Below the pieces are notes generated by a model that was given only the letters and a program-made list of their open reading frames with translations, had not been told where the DNA came from and made no database searches. 64,000 nt of DNA, taken from Williamsia limnetica (lineage in GTDB: Bacteria > Actinomycetota > Actinomycetes > Mycobacteriales > Mycobacteriaceae). The DNA is taken from contig NZ_QJSP01000009.1 of NCBI RefSeq assembly GCF_003217475.1, positions 247,395 to 311,394 on the forward strand. Reading direction: 5' to 3'. The translations under genes and the position numbers were made by a program. Of this stretch, positions 35,909-58,255 are shown piece after piece (the first letter of the stretch is position 1; the number at the start of each line of letters is the position of its first letter).

Positions 35909-36568
35909 GTGCGCACCATCAACCGCAGGGAACTGGCACTGGCGGCGGCGCTGTCCGCCGTCGCGGGGTACGTCGATGCGGTCGCGTTCGTGCACCTCGG
36001 CGGTTACTTCGTCTCCTTCATGAGCGGTAACACCACGCAGATGTCGGCCTCGCTCGTGGACACCCTGACGGGTCCGGCGCTCAAGTGCTTGTCGATCATC
36101 CTGCTCTTCGTTGCGGGAGTGATGGCCGGAACAGTGATGCGACGGCTGACCCCTGCGGCGCATGGCCGGTCGTCGGTGATGATGTCGGTGTCGGTCACCC
36201 TCGGGGTGGCCGCGTTCTCCGGTTCGCTCTGGTCGGGTTACACGGCGTTGATGGTGGCAGCGGTCGCGATGGGCATGCTCAATTCGGTGTTCGAGAAGTC
36301 CGGCGAGGTCTCGGTCGGGCTGACCTACATGACCGGCACCCTGGTCAAGGCCGCTCAACGGCTGGTGGACGCGGCCTTCGGGGGAGAGCGTTGGGTGTGG
36401 GCACGGCACCTGCTGTTGTGGCTGGCGATGGCGGTGGGTGCGCTGATCGGTGCAGCCGTCTACCGGGGAATGGACCTGGGGTCGTTGTGGTTGCCGTTTG
36501 TGACGGTCACCTCGCTCACAGCCCTGGTCGTGTTCGTTCCCGCTGGTCAGATGAAGGCTCAGCGTTAG
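35909..36568 (+). CDS. DUF1275 (YoaK-like) membrane protein
   Basis: A 219-residue integral membrane protein with about six hydrophobic segments. It shows the family pattern AGYVDAVAFVHLGGYFVSFMSGNTTQ (residues 19-44), with a conserved SGN. AAGGAGTGG (35898-35906) lies just upstream of the GTG at 35909. The function of DUF1275 proteins is not established; a transport role is often assumed. It follows the MFS gene by 30 bases and may be co-transcribed with it. Confidence 0.82.
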   Translation: MRTINRRELALAAALSAVAGYVDAVAFVHLGGYFVSFMSGNTTQMSASLVDTLTGPALKCLSIILLFVAGVMAGTVMRRLTPAAHGRSSVMMSVSVTLGVAAFSGSLWSGYTALMVAAVAMGMLNSVFEKSGEVSVGLTYMTGTLVKAAQRLVDAAFGGERWVWARHLLLWLAMAVGALIGAAVYRGMDLGSLWLPFVTVTSLTALVVFVPAGQMKAQR

Positions 36569-36736
36569 CAGCCCACCGTGAGCGGTTCGACCGGTCCTCC
36601 GCCGCCGGTACCTTGTCAGAGGGTGCCTCTAGCATTGCCGGGTACGCCTGCGGCGAACACCAAAGGCCGACGAAGTCGCAGCACAGACCCTGCATCGACA
36701 GTCGGCAACACCTGATTGACACGGAAAAGGACCACA
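36569..36736. other. uvrA upstream region
   Basis: This 168-base gap must hold the uvrA promoter. A TTGTCA at 36613 is seen but has no -10 at proper spacing. No complete mycobacterial LexA box (TCGAAC-N4-GTTCGA) was found, only an isolated GGTTCGACCGG at 36585-36595. Confidence 0.35.
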
Positions 36737-39691
<2,955 letters not shown>

Positions 39692-39732
39692 GCCAGCCAC
39701 CCGGATCGCGCACCAACTCTAGGAGCCAGTAC

Positions 39733-41421
39733 ATGGTCGACATGAAACCCCGTAGCCGCACCGTCACCGACGGCATCACCGCTGCTCCCAGTCGCGGCAT
39801 GCTCCGCGCGGTCGGCATGGGCGACGAGGACTGGGACAAACCCCAGATCGGCATCGGTAGCTCGTGGAACGAGATCACCCCGTGCAACCTGTCCCTCGAC
39901 CGACTCGCGCAGGCCGCCAAAGAGGGTGTGCACGCCGGTCTCGGGTACCCGCTGCAGTTCGGCACCATCTCGGTGTCCGACGGCATCTCGATGGGGCACG
40001 AGGGGATGCACTTCTCGCTGGTGTCGCGCGAGGTGATCGCCGACTCGGTCGAGACTGTGATGCAAGCCGAGCGTCTCGACGGATCGGTCCTGCTGGCCGG
40101 TTGCGACAAGTCGCTTCCGGGGATGTTGATGGCCGCCGCCCGGCTCGACCTGGCGTCGGTGTTCCTCTACGCGGGCACCATCGCGCCGGGTTGGGTCAAG
40201 CTCAGCGACGGCTCCGAACGCGACGTCACGCTGATCGACGCCTTCGAGGCAGTCGGCGCCTGCCGGGCCGGCAAGATGTCCGAGGACGACCTCGGTCGCA
40301 TCGAACGTGCCATCTGTCCCGGTGAGGGTGCTTGCGGCGGGATGTACACCGCCAACACGATGGCCTCGATCGCAGAAGCGCTGGGGATGAGCCTGCCTGG
40401 CTCGGCCTCGCCGCCGGCAGCCGACCGTCGTCGTGACGCGTTCGCCCATCGCTCCGGTGAGGCGGTCGTCAACCTGATCCGTCAGGGCATCACCACCCGC
40501 GACATCATCACCAAGGCAGCGCTCGAGAACGCCATCACGATCACCATGGCACTCGGTGGTTCGACCAACGCCGTGCTGCATCTGCTGGCGATCGCGAGCG
40601 AGGCCGAGGTCGAACTGCATCTCGACGATTTCAACAAGATCGGCGACCGTACCCCGCACCTCGGCGACCTCAAACCGTTCGGCCGTTACGTCATGAACGA
40701 CTTCGATCGGTACGGCGGCATCCCTGTGATCATGAAGGCGCTGCTCGATGCCGGCTTGCTGCACGGCGATGCGCTGACCGTCACCGGCAAGACCCTCGCC
40801 GAGAATCTGGGTGAGATGGACATCGCGCCGCTCGACGGCAAGGTCATCCGGGCTCTGGACAACCCCATCCACAAAACCGGGGGCATCACCGTGCTTCGTG
40901 GCTCGCTGGCGCCGGAGGGTGCGGTGGTCAAGTCAGCCGGCTTCGACGCCGATACCTTCGAGGGCCCCGCGCGGGTCTTCGAACGCGAGCAGGGTGCGCT
41001 GGCCGCACTGGCAGACGGCGTCATCAAAGCGGGCGACGTGGTGGTCATCCGCTACGAGGGCCCGAAGGGTGGTCCGGGTATGCGGGAGATGCTGGCCATC
41101 ACGGGCGCGATCAAGGGTGCGGGACTGGGCAAAGACGTCCTGCTGCTGACCGACGGCCGTTTCTCCGGTGGCACGACCGGTCTGTGCATCGGTCACATCG
41201 CACCCGAGGCGTCCGACGGGGGACCGGTGGCGTTCATCCGTGACGGCGACACCATCCGGGTGGACATCGCCGGCCGCTCGCTCGATCTGCTCGTCGACGA
41301 CGAGGAACTCGAGGCGCGCAAGCAGGACTGGCAACCGCTGGACCACAAATATCAGCGTGGCGTGCTCTCGAAGTACGCGAAGCTCGTCCGTTCAGCGTCG
41401 GTGGGCGCAGTCACCCACTGA
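39733..41421 (+). CDS. ilvD: Dihydroxy-acid dehydratase
   Basis: A 562-residue enzyme of branched-chain amino acid synthesis that dehydrates 2,3-dihydroxy-acids to 2-keto acids. Iron-sulfur ligands are in [22 protein letters not shown] and [15 protein letters not shown]. The catalytic Ser region near the end reads [12 protein letters not shown]. The ATG at 39733 lies 41 bases after uvrA, with AGGAG at 39721-39725. Other ilv genes are not in the window. A 65-bp palindrome follows. Confidence 0.96.
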   Translation: MVDMKPRSRTVTDGITAAPSRGMLRAVGMGDEDWDKPQIGIGSSWNEITPCNLSLDRLAQAAKEGVHAGLGYPLQFGTISVSDGISMGHEGMHFSLVSREVIADSVETVMQAERLDGSVLLAGCDKSLPGMLMAAARLDLASVFLYAGTIAPGWVKLSDGSERDVTLIDAFEAVGACRAGKMSEDDLGRIERAICPGEGACGGMYTANTMASIAEALGMSLPGSASPPAADRRRDAFAHRSGEAVVNLIRQGITTRDIITKAALENAITITMALGGSTNAVLHLLAIASEAEVELHLDDFNKIGDRTPHLGDLKPFGRYVMNDFDRYGGIPVIMKALLDAGLLHGDALTVTGKTLAENLGEMDIAPLDGKVIRALDNPIHKTGGITVLRGSLAPEGAVVKSAGFDADTFEGPARVFEREQGALAALADGVIKAGDVVVIRYEGPKGGPGMREMLAITGAIKGAGLGKDVLLLTDGRFSGGTTGLCIGHIAPEASDGGPVAFIRDGDTIRVDIAGRSLDLLVDDEELEARKQDWQPLDHKYQRGVLSKYAKLVRSASVGAVTH

Positions 41422-41434
41422 CCCTCCGGGACCT

Positions 41435-41499
41435 CCGATTTTGGTGGCTTCTGGCGAGAAAAAGCCCAGGTCGCGTTCGCCAAAAGCCACCAATTCCGG
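41435..41499. repeat. 65-bp nested palindrome, copy C
   Basis: The outer arm CCGATTTTGGTGGCTTCTGG pairs with the reverse complement of the right end, CCGGAATTGGTGGCTTTTGG. The inner GGCGA/TTCGCC arm encloses AAAAGCCCAGGTCGCG. It lies between the convergent ilvD and DUF1844 genes. The loop matches copy D in sequence and direction. Confidence 0.85.
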
Positions 41500-41500
41500 G

Positions 41501-41845
41501 TCAGACGGGGCCGGTCTGCTTCTCGCCGGGTCCCTGGCCGGGCTCGTCCGGGTGTGCGCTGGCCTCGCGGAACGCCAGTTGCAGGCTCTTGAGTCCGTCG
41601 CGCAGAGCCGACGCGTGGATGCCGAGATCGGGCACCGACGCCTGAATCAACCCGGCCAGTGCGGTGATCAGCTTGCGGGCTTCATCGAGGTCGAGATGCG
41701 GACTCGTCGACGGGTCGGCCTCAGACAACCCGAGTTTCTCGGCTGCCGCGCTCATCAGCATCACTGCGGACCGCGTGATCACCTCGATCGCCGGGATTTC
41801 GGCCAGGTCACGCACGTCAGGCTCGGAATTCATGTTTTCCGTCAT
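41501..41845 (-). CDS. DUF1844 domain protein
   Basis: A small, mostly helical protein of about 114 residues. It has the DUF1844 pattern AVMLMSAAAEKLGL followed by DLDEARKLITALAGLIQASVPDLG. The function is unknown. In actinomycetes this family is commonly encoded divergently beside infC, as here. Starts at ATG 41845 or 41833, or GTG 41866, are possible; none has a clear ribosome-binding site and the transcript may be leaderless. The C-terminus is Pro/Gly-rich. Confidence 0.8.
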   Translation of the reverse strand: MTENMNSEPDVRDLAEIPAIEVITRSAVMLMSAAAEKLGLSEADPSTSPHLDLDEARKLITALAGLIQASVPDLGIHASALRDGLKSLQLAFREASAHPDEPGQGPGEKQTGPV

Positions 41846-41857
41846 GCCTGTTAGACT
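41829..41857 (+). promoter_or_regulatory. Possible infC operon promoter
   Basis: A TAGACT -10-like hexamer at 41852-41857 has TTCATG 17 bases upstream at 41829. It overlaps the start of the DUF1844 gene on the other strand. If real, the infC leader would be about 340 bases long. Confidence 0.3.
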
Positions 41858-41974
41858 TTCATTCACGACCGCCCTGGCTCACGCCGGGGTTGCAAGTGGA
41901 GGTCACACTCCCACCGCTCGACGTCGATGCGTTCGCAAGAACCATACGAGAAGTTGAACGGTCCGGTTTTGTCG

Positions 41975-42005
41975 CCGGAGATACCGCACCGCGGAATATC
42001 TCCGG
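41975..42005 (+). promoter_or_regulatory. Hairpin in the infC leader
   Basis: CCGGAGATA at 41975-41983 pairs perfectly with TATCTCCGG at 41997-42005. It lies upstream of the attenuator-like hairpin and could be part of an alternative RNA structure. Confidence 0.4.
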
Positions 42006-42051
42006 TGGTCTCCGAGTTGGAGGCTGTGATCGCTGTGATGCGATAGGTGAC

Positions 42052-42111
42052 ATGAACCGGTCGGTGTGGGCCCCGTCGATGACACTCATCGATCCGGGGC
42101 CTTTTCGCTGA
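42052..42111 (+). CDS. Putative 19-residue leader peptide before infC
   Basis: A short frame reads ATG AAC CGG TCG up to TGA at 42109, encoding MNRSVWAPSMTLIDPGPFR. An AGG lies four bases before the ATG. The last two-thirds of the frame coincides with the terminator-like hairpin at 42069-42105, so ribosomes on it would disrupt the hairpin. The same frame stays open upstream to 41890, but that longer reading has no supporting start signal. No amino-acid bias is obvious. Leader-peptide function is inferred from the layout. Confidence 0.4.
   Translation: MNRSVWAPSMTLIDPGPFR
42069..42105 (+). terminator. Attenuator-like hairpin in the infC leader
   Basis: GGCCCCG at 42069-42075 pairs with CGGGGCC at 42095-42101. 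A second stem section, TCGATG with CATCGA, is separated by a two-base bulge, with loop ACACT. TTTT follows at 42102-42105. It lies 98 bases before the infC start with no gene ending upstream on this strand, so it probably attenuates the infC-rpmI-rplT operon. Confidence 0.7.
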
Positions 42112-42203
42112 GGATCTGTCTCACCAGTTGCGGCTGCGGTCACACTGAAAACGTCTGCCACGCAGGAACCACCTACGTACGCGGACACAAATGAGGAGGC
42201 CCC

Positions 42204-42839
<636 letters not shown>

Positions 42840-42876
42840 TCGCACTCACAGGTCGACGACACAGGAAGGCATTTCC

Positions 42877-43071
42877 ATGCCCAAGAGCAAAACCCACAAG
42901 GGAACCGCGAAGCGTTTCAAGGTGACCGGCAGCGGCAAGATCGTGCGCCAGCGGGCGAATCGTCGCCACTTGATGGAGCACAAGCCCACCAAGCGAACCC
43001 GTCGACTCGATGGCACCGTCGTCGTTTCTGAAAAAGATGTTCCCCGCATCAAGCGGTTGCTGAACATCTGA
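42877..43071 (+). CDS. rpmI: 50S ribosomal protein L35
   Basis: A 64-residue very basic protein with the L35 pattern [20 protein letters not shown] and [14 protein letters not shown]. It sits 37 bases after infC and 68 bases before rplT, the standard order. AGGAAGG (42864-42870) precedes the ATG. Confidence 0.97.
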   Translation: MPKSKTHKGTAKRFKVTGSGKIVRQRANRRHLMEHKPTKRTRRLDGTVVVSEKDVPRIKRLLNI

Positions 43072-43139
43072 TTGCGCTTCGAACCAGTCCACCCTGCTAC
43101 CGGTTCCCGGTGGCCAATTACTAAGAGGTAAATCAAGAC

Positions 43140-43520
43140 ATGGCACGCGTAAAAAGGGCAGTGAACGCCCAGAAGAAGCGTCGTTCAACCCTGGAGGCTT
43201 CCAAGGGTTACCGCGGACAGCGTTCGCGGCTCTACCGCAAGGCCAAAGAGCAGCAGCTCCACTCGCTGACCTACGCCTACCGCGACCGCCGCGCCCGCAA
43301 GGGTGAGTTCCGCAAGCTGTGGATCTCGCGGATCAACGCTGCGGCCCGGGCCAACGACATCACCTACAACCGCTTCATCCAGGGTCTGAAGATCGCTGGT
43401 GTCGAGGTCGACCGCAAGATCCTCGCCGAGATCGCCGTGAGCGATCCCGAGGCCTTCACCGGTCTGGTTGCTGTTGCCAAGAAGGCCCTGCCTTCGGACG
43501 TCAACGCTCCGGCCGCCTGA
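43140..43520 (+). CDS. rplT: 50S ribosomal protein L20
   Basis: A 126-residue L20, an early assembly protein of the 50S subunit. The basic N-terminal extension ([19 protein letters not shown]) and the globular C-domain ([18 protein letters not shown], then [16 protein letters not shown]) are both visible. In several bacteria L20 represses its own operon through the leader RNA. The leader hairpins here could serve that, but no L20-binding mimic was identified. A terminator hairpin begins 20 bases after the stop. Confidence 0.97.
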   Translation: MARVKRAVNAQKKRRSTLEASKGYRGQRSRLYRKAKEQQLHSLTYAYRDRRARKGEFRKLWISRINAAARANDITYNRFIQGLKIAGVEVDRKILAEIAVSDPEAFTGLVAVAKKALPSDVNAPAA

Positions 43521-43552
43521 TCGAGCCCGCCATAAACATCCCCGCGCCGGAC

Positions 43553-45456
<1,904 letters not shown>

Positions 45457-45506
45457 GCGTTCACCAAGCCTGAGTCCGCAGAACAAACGAAAGAGCTGAG
45501 TTTCCA

Positions 45507-47984
45507 GTGCAACTAGCGCAGTCGTGGCTGACCGAGATCCTGCAACACGGCACACCCGGCTGGACAAAGCCGTCGGCAGAAATCGATGACGCCTTCGTGC
45601 GGGTCGGATTCGAGATCGAAGAGATCACGCCGTTGCCGGTCATCACCGGACCGTTGGTCGTCGGCCGCGTCGAGCACATCGAGCAGCTCACCGAGTTCAA
45701 GAAGCCGATCCGGTTCTGCCAGGTCGACGTGGGTGAATCCGAACCCCGCGGAATCGTCTGCGGTGCACAGAACTTCACCGAAGGTGACCTGATCGTTGCA
45801 GCGTTGCCCGGTAGCGTCCTGCCCGGTGACTTCGCGATCGCCGCACGCAAGACGTACGGGAAGACCTCCGACGGCATGATCTGTTCGGTGTCCGAGATGG
45901 GGATCGGCAACGATCACAGTGGGATCCTGGTCCTGCCGCCCGACATCGCAGCGCCAGGCACCGACGCTCGCGAGGTGCTCGGGCTCGACGACACGGTCAT
46001 CGACGTCAACGTCACTCCTGACCGGGGCTATGCGTTCTCCGCACGTGGACTGTCGCGCGAACTGGCCTGTAGCTTCGACCTGCCGTTCGTCGATCCGGCG
46101 ACGGCGCCATCGATCCGGACCAGCGTCGGCGATGCCGGGTGGCGCGTTCACCTCGACCCCGAGTCGGGCGCGACTCGTTACTGCGCCCTCGTGGTGCGCG
46201 GCATCGATCCGTCGGCGCCAAGTCCTTGGTGGATGACGAAGCGGCTCATGCTGTCCGGAGTTCGGCCGATCTCGGCGGCGGTCGACATCACCAACTACGT
46301 GATGCTCGAGCTGGGTCAGCCGTTGCATGCGTTCGATGCGGACAAGGTTTCCGGCGACGTCCGGGTTCGCCGTGCGAACGCGGGGGAGAAGCTGACGACA
46401 CTCGACGGTGCCACGCGCACGCTCGATCCGGAAGATGTCGTCATCACCGACGACAGTGGTCCGATTGCTCTCGCCGGGGTGATGGGCGGCGCCGCGACAG
46501 AAATCGGTACACAGAGCGCGGACGTGTTGCTCGAGGCCGCGACCTTCGACCCGGTCGCGGTGTTCCGTACCGCCAAACGGCACCGATTGACCAGCGAGGC
46601 GAGCAAACGATTCGAGCGGGTCGTCGACCCGAAGGTGACCGACGTCGCAGTGCTGCGCGCCGCCCAGCTGCTCGTCGAGATCTGCGGGGGCACCGTCGAA
46701 TCGACCTACACAGACGCGGGGTCGGTACCACCGCCCGCAACGGTGTTGATGGCAGAGCGGGCACCGTCGGCGACGGCCGGGATCGACTATCCGGTCGGCG
46801 TCGCCCAGCAGCGGCTGGTCCAGGTCGGCGCGTCCGTCGAGGCCGCAGGCGACATGCTCACCGTGACCCCGCCGAGCTGGCGTCCCGACCTACGGCAGAG
46901 CGCCGATCTCGTCGAAGAGGTGCTGCGACTCGAGGGCTACGAGAACATCCCCGTCCGGCTGCCGTCGGCGCCGGGTGGTCGCGGTCTGGCCCCACGCCAG
47001 ATACGGCGCCGCAGCGTCGGTCGCAGCCTGGCGCTGTCCGGATATGTCGAGGTCCTGCCGTACCCGTTCATGCCCGCTGGTGTGTTCGACCTGTGGAACC
47101 TGCCCGCGGATGACCCACGCCGCGCGGCGGTCACGGTGCTCAACCCTCTCGAGACCGATCGGCCGGAGCTGAACACGACGCTGCTGCCGGGATTGCTCGA
47201 GATGGTCGGCCGCAATCTGGCTCGTGGGCAACGCGATCTATCGATGTACACCATCGGGCAGGTGGTACTCGGAGGCGGCAACGTGCGTCCGGTCCCGCAG
47301 TTGCCGGTGGACCGTCGGCCGTCCGCGGATCAAATAGCCGAATTGGTGGAATCGCTTCCCGCGCAACCGCTGCACGTCGCTGCAGTACTGACCGGGCTAC
47401 GGGAGCCGGCCGGGCCCTGGGGCAAGGGCCGTGCCGCCGACACCACCGACATCTTCGACGCCGTCTCCATCATCGGGCAGGCCGCGGGCGTCGAACTCCG
47501 GCTGCAGTCGGCTGGAGAACTGCCGTGGCACCCGGGCCGATGCGCCCAGATCCTCGCCGGTGACACCGTCGTCGGCTGGGCAGGTGAACTGCATCCGGCG
47601 GTATTGGAGAAGTCGCATCTGCCCGCGCGTTCGCTGGCCCTGGAGATCGATCTCAATGCCGTCCCGGTGAACTCAGAACTCGTGTCTCCGCGGATCTCGC
47701 CGTACCCGCCTGTGCTGCAGGACCTCGCGGTGGTCGTCGATGCCGAGGTGGCCGCCGAAGACGTCCGATCCGCACTGCGTGAGGGAGCGGGGGACCTGCT
47801 CGAGAGCATCGGTCTGTTCGACGTCTTCACCGGTGAACAGGTCGGAAAGGGACGCAAGTCGCTCACCTTCTCGCTGCGCTTCCGTGCGTCGGACCGCACT
47901 CTCACGGAGGACGAGGCCACTGCCGCCCGCGACGCCGCCCTGGCGAGAGCGACGTCGGTGGTCGGAGCTCAGATGCGCGGCTGA
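45507..47984 (+). CDS. pheT: Phenylalanine-tRNA ligase beta subunit
   Basis: The 825-residue non-catalytic and editing subunit. An N-terminal EMAP-like tRNA-binding domain (VVGRVEHIEQL, GIVCGAQNF) is near residues 45-155. B3/B4 editing and B5 domains (YENIPVRLPSAPGG) follow, then a degenerate synthetase core. A C-terminal FDX-ACB anticodon-binding domain (SPYPPVLQDLAVVVD, then LTFSLRFRASDRTLTEDE) ends the protein. The GTG at 45507 lies 50 bases after pheS. A 65-bp palindrome follows the stop. Confidence 0.96.
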   Translation: MQLAQSWLTEILQHGTPGWTKPSAEIDDAFVRVGFEIEEITPLPVITGPLVVGRVEHIEQLTEFKKPIRFCQVDVGESEPRGIVCGAQNFTEGDLIVAALPGSVLPGDFAIAARKTYGKTSDGMICSVSEMGIGNDHSGILVLPPDIAAPGTDAREVLGLDDTVIDVNVTPDRGYAFSARGLSRELACSFDLPFVDPATAPSIRTSVGDAGWRVHLDPESGATRYCALVVRGIDPSAPSPWWMTKRLMLSGVRPISAAVDITNYVMLELGQPLHAFDADKVSGDVRVRRANAGEKLTTLDGATRTLDPEDVVITDDSGPIALAGVMGGAATEIGTQSADVLLEAATFDPVAVFRTAKRHRLTSEASKRFERVVDPKVTDVAVLRAAQLLVEICGGTVESTYTDAGSVPPPATVLMAERAPSATAGIDYPVGVAQQRLVQVGASVEAAGDMLTVTPPSWRPDLRQSADLVEEVLRLEGYENIPVRLPSAPGGRGLAPRQIRRRSVGRSLALSGYVEVLPYPFMPAGVFDLWNLPADDPRRAAVTVLNPLETDRPELNTTLLPGLLEMVGRNLARGQRDLSMYTIGQVVLGGGNVRPVPQLPVDRRPSADQIAELVESLPAQPLHVAAVLTGLREPAGPWGKGRAADTTDIFDAVSIIGQAAGVELRLQSAGELPWHPGRCAQILAGDTVVGWAGELHPAVLEKSHLPARSLALEIDLNAVPVNSELVSPRISPYPPVLQDLAVVVDAEVAAEDVRSALREGAGDLLESIGLFDVFTGEQVGKGRKSLTFSLRFRASDRTLTEDEATAARDAALARATSVVGAQMRG

Positions 47985-48021
47985 GCGTCTGCGGTACCGG
48001 CGTGATCGCGCATGTCGCCTC

Positions 48022-48086
48022 CCGATGATGTGCTGTTCTGGCGAACAAATGCCCAGGTCGGGTTCGCCAAAGGGGCCCACTATCGG
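48022..48086. repeat. 65-bp nested palindrome, copy D
   Basis: The outer arm CCGATGATGTGCTGTTCTGG pairs less perfectly with the reverse complement of the right end, CCGATAGTGGGCCCCTTTGG. The inner arm GGCGAAC/GTTCGCC is perfect around AAATGCCCAGGTCGG. It lies between the convergent pheT and ABC permease genes. Its right end is nearly identical to that of copy B. Confidence 0.85.
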
Positions 48087-48089
48087 GGG

Positions 48090-48844
48090 TCAGGGGGTCG
48101 TGCGGCGCAGGGTCGCGGAGCCGAGACCGAGCGCGAGTGCTGAGAAGGCGACCACCACAGCAAGATCTCGCCACATTGCGGCTGTCGCGGCCGGATGTTC
48201 CGCGACCTGCTGCAGGGCGTCGACGGCATAGGTGAGCGGCAGGACGTTGCTGATCCACTCGAGCCAGTTCGCCATCTGATCACGTGCGACGAACAGGCCG
48301 CACAGCAGGATCTGCGGTATGACGACCACGGGAATGAACTGGACGGCCTGGAACTCGGTACGGGCGAAAGCCGAGAAGAACAACCCCAGTGCGACACCGA
48401 GGACGGCGGCCAGGACCGCTATCAGTACCACCCAGAGTGGATTGCCCGCAGTGTCGAGATCGAGCACCCAGAACGCCAGCGCGCTCGCGAGGGCCGCTTG
48501 GGTGGCCGCGGCGAGGGAGAATGCCGCGCCGTAGCCGGCGAGGAGATCCAGTTTGCCGAGCGGCGTCGTGAGAAGCCGCTCGAGCGTACCCGAGGTTCGC
48601 TCGCGAACCATCGCGATGGAAGTGGTGATGAACATCAGGACAAAGGGCAGCAGGCCGAGCATGGTCAGGCCCACCGTGTCGAACATCGTGGTCCCCGGCC
48701 GGGGACCGGGCTGCGGGTCGAACATGAAGTACAGCAACACCATCAGCACGCACGGCACCACCAGGATCATCGCGACCGTGCGACGATCGTCGAGAAGCTG
48801 GCGCAGAATTCGGACCGTCGTCGACCAGAAGACACCGACGTGCA

Positions 48845-48845
<1 letters not shown>
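48090..48845 (-). CDS. ABC-2 type transporter permease (Rv1686c-like)
   Basis: A 251-residue membrane protein with about six helices, of the ABC-2 exporter class. It shows SIAMVRERTSGTLERLLTTPL, the family's cytoplasmic motif, and FSAFARTEFQAVQFIPVVVIP. The ATG at 48845 shares a base with the upstream ATPase stop; the longer frame into the ATPase gene is only a shadow. The pair matches the Rv1686c-Rv1687c exporter. Substrate unknown. Confidence 0.88.
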
Positions 48846-51934
<3,089 letters not shown>

Positions 51935-51938
<4 letters not shown>

Positions 51939-52872
51939 GTGAACCGGCAACACTGACCGCGCTCGAGAAAGCGCACGTCCTGGCCGAGGCACTCCCGTGG
52001 CTGAAACGCTTCTCCGGCAAGGTGATCGTCGTCAAGTACGGCGGTAACGCCATGATCGATGACGAACTCAAGGCCGCTTTCGCCGAGGACATGGTTTTCC
52101 TGCGTACCTGCGGGATCCACCCGGTGGTCGTTCACGGAGGTGGTCCCCAGATATCGGCGATGCTGAAACGTCTGGACATGACCGGTGAGTTCCGTGGCGG
52201 CTTCCGCGTGACCACGCCCGAGGTGATGGATGTCGTACGCATGGTGCTCTTCGGCCAGGTCGGGCGTGAACTCGTCGGCCTCATCAACGCACACGGTCCC
52301 TACGCAGTGGGCATCTCGGGCGAGGACGCGCACCTGTTCACCGCCACCCGTCGTTCGGTACTGGTAGACGGCGAGGCCACCGACATCGGACTGGTCGGAG
52401 ATGTCACCACCGTCAATCCGGCTGCGGTCACCGACCTGATCGCCGCCGGCCGCATCCCGGTCGTGTCGACGATCGCCCCCGACGCCGACGGCGTCGTCCA
52501 CAACATCAACGCCGACACCGCGGCCGCGGCGCTGGCGCAGGCACTCGGCGCCGAGAAGCTGGTGATGCTCACCGACGTCGAAGGTCTCTACACCGACTGG
52601 CCGGACCGCGGGTCGCTCGTCTCCGAGATCGGTACCACCGCGCTGGCCGAGCTGTTGCCCCGACTCGACGCCGGCATGGTGCCGAAAATGGAGGCATGTC
52701 TGCGAGCAGTCGCGGGTGGCGTCCGACGAGCGCACGTGATCGATGGCCGCACAAAGCATTCGACACTGCTCGAGCTCTTCACCACCGAGGGCAACGGAAC
52801 GATGGTCGTACCGGATTCCGACCAGATCATTCCCGGCGCCTACGGCGAGAAACCCCCGATCGAGGAACAATC

Positions 52873-52876
<4 letters not shown>
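51935..52876 (+). CDS. argB: Acetylglutamate kinase
   Basis: A 313-residue amino-acid kinase phosphorylating N-acetylglutamate. The ATP-binding KYGGNAM is near residue 31, the substrate-binding [13 protein letters not shown] near 60, and the phosphate-contacting region is [15 protein letters not shown]. The N-terminal helix preceding KYGG ([11 protein letters not shown]) is typical of arginine-sensitive hexameric enzymes, so feedback inhibition is likely. It overlaps both neighbours by four bases. Confidence 0.95.
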
Positions 52877-55459
<2,583 letters not shown>

Positions 55460-55495
55460 GATTCTGACCGTCAAACGAAGATTTCGCAGATCATC

Positions 55496-55516
55496 GATAC
55501 TCAACAGTTGTACAAC
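55496..55516 (+). promoter_or_regulatory. Possible argG promoter with 10-bp palindrome
   Basis: A GATACT -10-like hexamer at 55496-55501 is followed by the perfect palindrome GTTGTACAAC at 55507-55516, about where transcription would start. It lies in the only sizeable gap (82 bases) in the arginine run, before argG. No good -35 was found. Confidence 0.3.
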
Positions 55517-55541
55517 GAACAAAACAAGGAGTGACCCCCTC

Positions 55542-58168
<2,627 letters not shown>

Positions 58169-58255
58169 TCGGCTCCCGGGACGTCGACACTGGCACCGGG
58201 GGTAGAGTGTGACGCCAGTCACTGTCCAGCAGTTCGTCGTTCGTGAGGGGTGTTT

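Noticed and set aside
41890..42111. 73-residue frame in the infC leader
   Set aside because: It shares the stop with the 19-codon frame but has no start signal and covers a leader hairpin; the short reading is more plausible.
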